Source of the DNA: Kitasatospora paranensis
Lineage (GTDB): Bacteria; Actinomycetota; Actinomycetes; Streptomycetales; Streptomycetaceae
NCBI RefSeq assembly: GCF_039544005.1
Contig: NZ_BAABKV010000001.1
Span: forward strand, 8,122,001-8,186,000
Reading direction: 5' to 3'
DNA length: 64,000 nt
Part shown: positions 62,579 to 64,000 of the stretch, in pieces
Layout of the letters: every line of letters starts with the position of its first letter
Numbering within the stretch: position 1 is the first letter of the stretch
Made by a program: the position numbers and the translations under genes
The notes under the pieces: model-generated
What the model was told of the DNA's origin: nothing
Database searches by the model: none
What the model saw: only the letters and a program-made list of their open reading frames with translations

Positions 62579-64000
62579 ATGACCGGAACATCCGGCGGCA
62601 TCGACCGCCGCAACCTGCTCCGCCTCACCGTGGCCGGAGCGGTCGCGGCAGGCCTTGCGCCCGGCACCGCCACGGCTGCGACAGCCCCCGTCGGCGACGC
62701 GCGTGCCGACATCGGGGTCCAGCTCACGCCCTTCCCGGCCGACGCCGTCCGCCTCACCGCCGGCCGGTTCCTCGACTCGCAGAACCGCCGGCTGGCCTAC
62801 ATGCGGTTCCTGGACATGGACCGCCTCCTCTACAACTTCCGTACCACCGCCCGCCTGTCGACCCAGGGAGCGGAGCCGTGCGGCGGCTGGGAGAGCCCGA
62901 CCTGGGGCTGGCGCGGTCACATGGTCGGGCACTACCTGTCGGGGGCCTCGCTCGCGGTGGCCGCCACCGGCGACTCCCAACTGCGCGCCAACGTCACCCG
63001 TCTCGTCGCCGAGCTCGCCAAGTGCCAGGCCGCGGCCACCGCCGCCGGCTACCGCACCGGCTACCTCGGCGGCTTCCCGGAGGGCGACTTCACCCGGATG
63101 GAGAACGGCGAGTACATCGTCGTCTGGTACACCACCCACAAGATCATGGCCGGTCTGCTCGACGCCCACCGCCTCCTCGGCATCGACCAGGCACTGACCG
63201 TCCTGCTCGGATTCGCCGACTGGGCGGACTGGTGGACCTCCCAGCGCTCCTACACCAGGATGCAGGCCGATCTCGACATCGAGTTCGGCGGCATGAACGG
63301 GGTCCTCGCCGACCTGTACCAGCTCACGGGGGACAGCCGCTGGCTCACCGTCGCCCAGCGGTTCGACCACGCCCGCGTGTTCGACCCGCTCGCCGCGGGC
63401 CAGGACCAGCTCGACGGCTTCCACGCCAACACCCAGATGGCCAAGGTGATGGGGGCGGTCAGGGAGTACGAGGCGACCGGCACGACCCGGTACCGGGACA
63501 TCGCCCGCAACTACTGGGACATCGTCGTCCAGCACCACACCTACTGCACCGGCGGGAACAGCGACGGCGAGATCTACCACGGCCCCGACCAGATCTCCAA
63601 CCGCCTCTCCTCGGCGTCGTGCGAGGTCTGCAACGTCTACAACCTCCTCAAGATCACCCGCGAGCTGTTCTTCCTCGACCCGGGCCGCGCCGACTACATG
63701 GACTACTACGAGTGGGCGCTCTACAACGAGATCCTGCCGCAGCAGGACCCGACGAGCGCGCACGGCCGCGTCACCTACTACCTCGACCTGCGCCCCGGTG
63801 CCGCCAAGGTCTACGACGACGACTACGGCACCTTCTGGTGCGACACCGGCTCCAGCCTGGAGACGTACGCCAAGCTCAACGACTCCATCTACTTCTCGAA
63901 CGGCCGTACGCTCTGGGTCAACCTCTTCATCCCGTCCGTGCTCACCTGGTCCGCGACGGGCCTGACGGTGACCCAGACCACGAACTACCCTGCGGCCGCG
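62579..64000 (+). CDS. Secreted GH127-family beta-L-arabinofuranosidase-like protein (3' end outside window)
   Basis: 474 residues are visible; ATG with GTGGAGA upstream. A twin-arginine-type signal (DRRNLLRLTVAGAVAAGLAPG) suggests Tat export. The DUF1680/GH127 core is clear (GGWESPTWGWRGHMVGHYLS, YTTHKIMAGLLDAHRLLG). The zinc-thiol site in GH127 uses Glu-x-Cys and Cys-Cys. Here the first is present as EVC in SCEVCNVYNLLKI, but the second reads WCDTGSSLETYAKL, with Asp for the second Cys. The nucleophile Cys is kept. It probably removes beta-linked arabinose from plant glycans. Confidence 0.85.
   Translation, partial: MTGTSGGIDRRNLLRLTVAGAVAAGLAPGTATAATAPVGDARADIGVQLTPFPADAVRLTAGRFLDSQNRRLAYMRFLDMDRLLYNFRTTARLSTQGAEPCGGWESPTWGWRGHMVGHYLSGASLAVAATGDSQLRANVTRLVAELAKCQAAATAAGYRTGYLGGFPEGDFTRMENGEYIVVWYTTHKIMAGLLDAHRLLGIDQALTVLLGFADWADWWTSQRSYTRMQADLDIEFGGMNGVLADLYQLTGDSRWLTVAQRFDHARVFDPLAAGQDQLDGFHANTQMAKVMGAVREYEATGTTRYRDIARNYWDIVVQHHTYCTGGNSDGEIYHGPDQISNRLSSASCEVCNVYNLLKITRELFFLDPGRADYMDYYEWALYNEILPQQDPTSAHGRVTYYLDLRPGAAKVYDDDYGTFWCDTGSSLETYAKLNDSIYFSNGRTLWVNLFIPSVLTWSATGLTVTQTTNYPAAA

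Overview
The window is high-GC actinobacterial DNA, most likely from Streptomycetaceae (Streptomyces or Kitasatospora). The evidence is an RbpA-type zinc protein, a DUF3040 protein, leaderless transcripts preceded by TANNNT hexamers, a rare TTA codon, a DasR-like operator, an ECF42 sigma factor paired with a YCII protein, and many secreted polysaccharide-degrading enzymes. No rRNA, tRNA or CRISPR array was seen. Genes run off both ends.

Layout. 1-4.6 kb: the end of a secreted beta-helix protein, a ferritin-like protein, a membrane-anchored copper polysaccharide monooxygenase behind a DasR-type site, a TetR regulator with a short NAD(P)-binding reductase, and a cold-shock protein. 4.6-8.3 kb: a lipoprotein, a decayed IS5-type transposase and two uncharacterised genes. 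8.7-15.0 kb: four overlapping genes forming a MoxR-vWA-beta-propeller (bpX) system. 15.1-17.7 kb: housekeeping-like small genes. 18.0-21.5 kb: a compact cluster of a 51-residue peptide, a PP-loop ATPase, an Fe(II)/2-oxoglutarate oxygenase and a cytochrome P450. I read this as a possible undescribed peptide natural-product locus. 21.7-31.8 kb: a large secreted protein, regulators, a Fic protein with an overlapping partner, and small secreted or membrane proteins. 32.0-35.5 kb: a SigE-type sigma factor, a membrane protein and a protein mannosyltransferase coupled by overlapping reading frames, then a TMEM175-type channel.

35.6-54.5 kb is a mannan-use locus: ROK kinase, ABC sugar importer, mannose-6-phosphate isomerase, a Tat-exported GH5 enzyme, a GH5-CBM2 mannanase, a CBM10-GH134 mannanase, a second near-duplicate binding protein, a GH2 beta-mannosidase and four LacI regulators. 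Three promoters in this locus carry an AACCGGTT-like operator next to the -35 box, so outside cutting, import and inside cutting look co-regulated. 54.5-64 kb: a class A beta-lactamase, membrane and SRPBCC proteins, a GH54 arabinofuranosidase and the start of a GH127 beta-L-arabinofuranosidase. The last two are 5 kb apart but share a 16-bp LacI-like operator.

A quality warning. About fourteen genes carry an apparent frameshift, and every one is explained by one missing base, mostly inside a run of four or five G or C. This looks like systematic base-calling error rather than gene decay. Coordinates for those genes are given as if the frame were restored.
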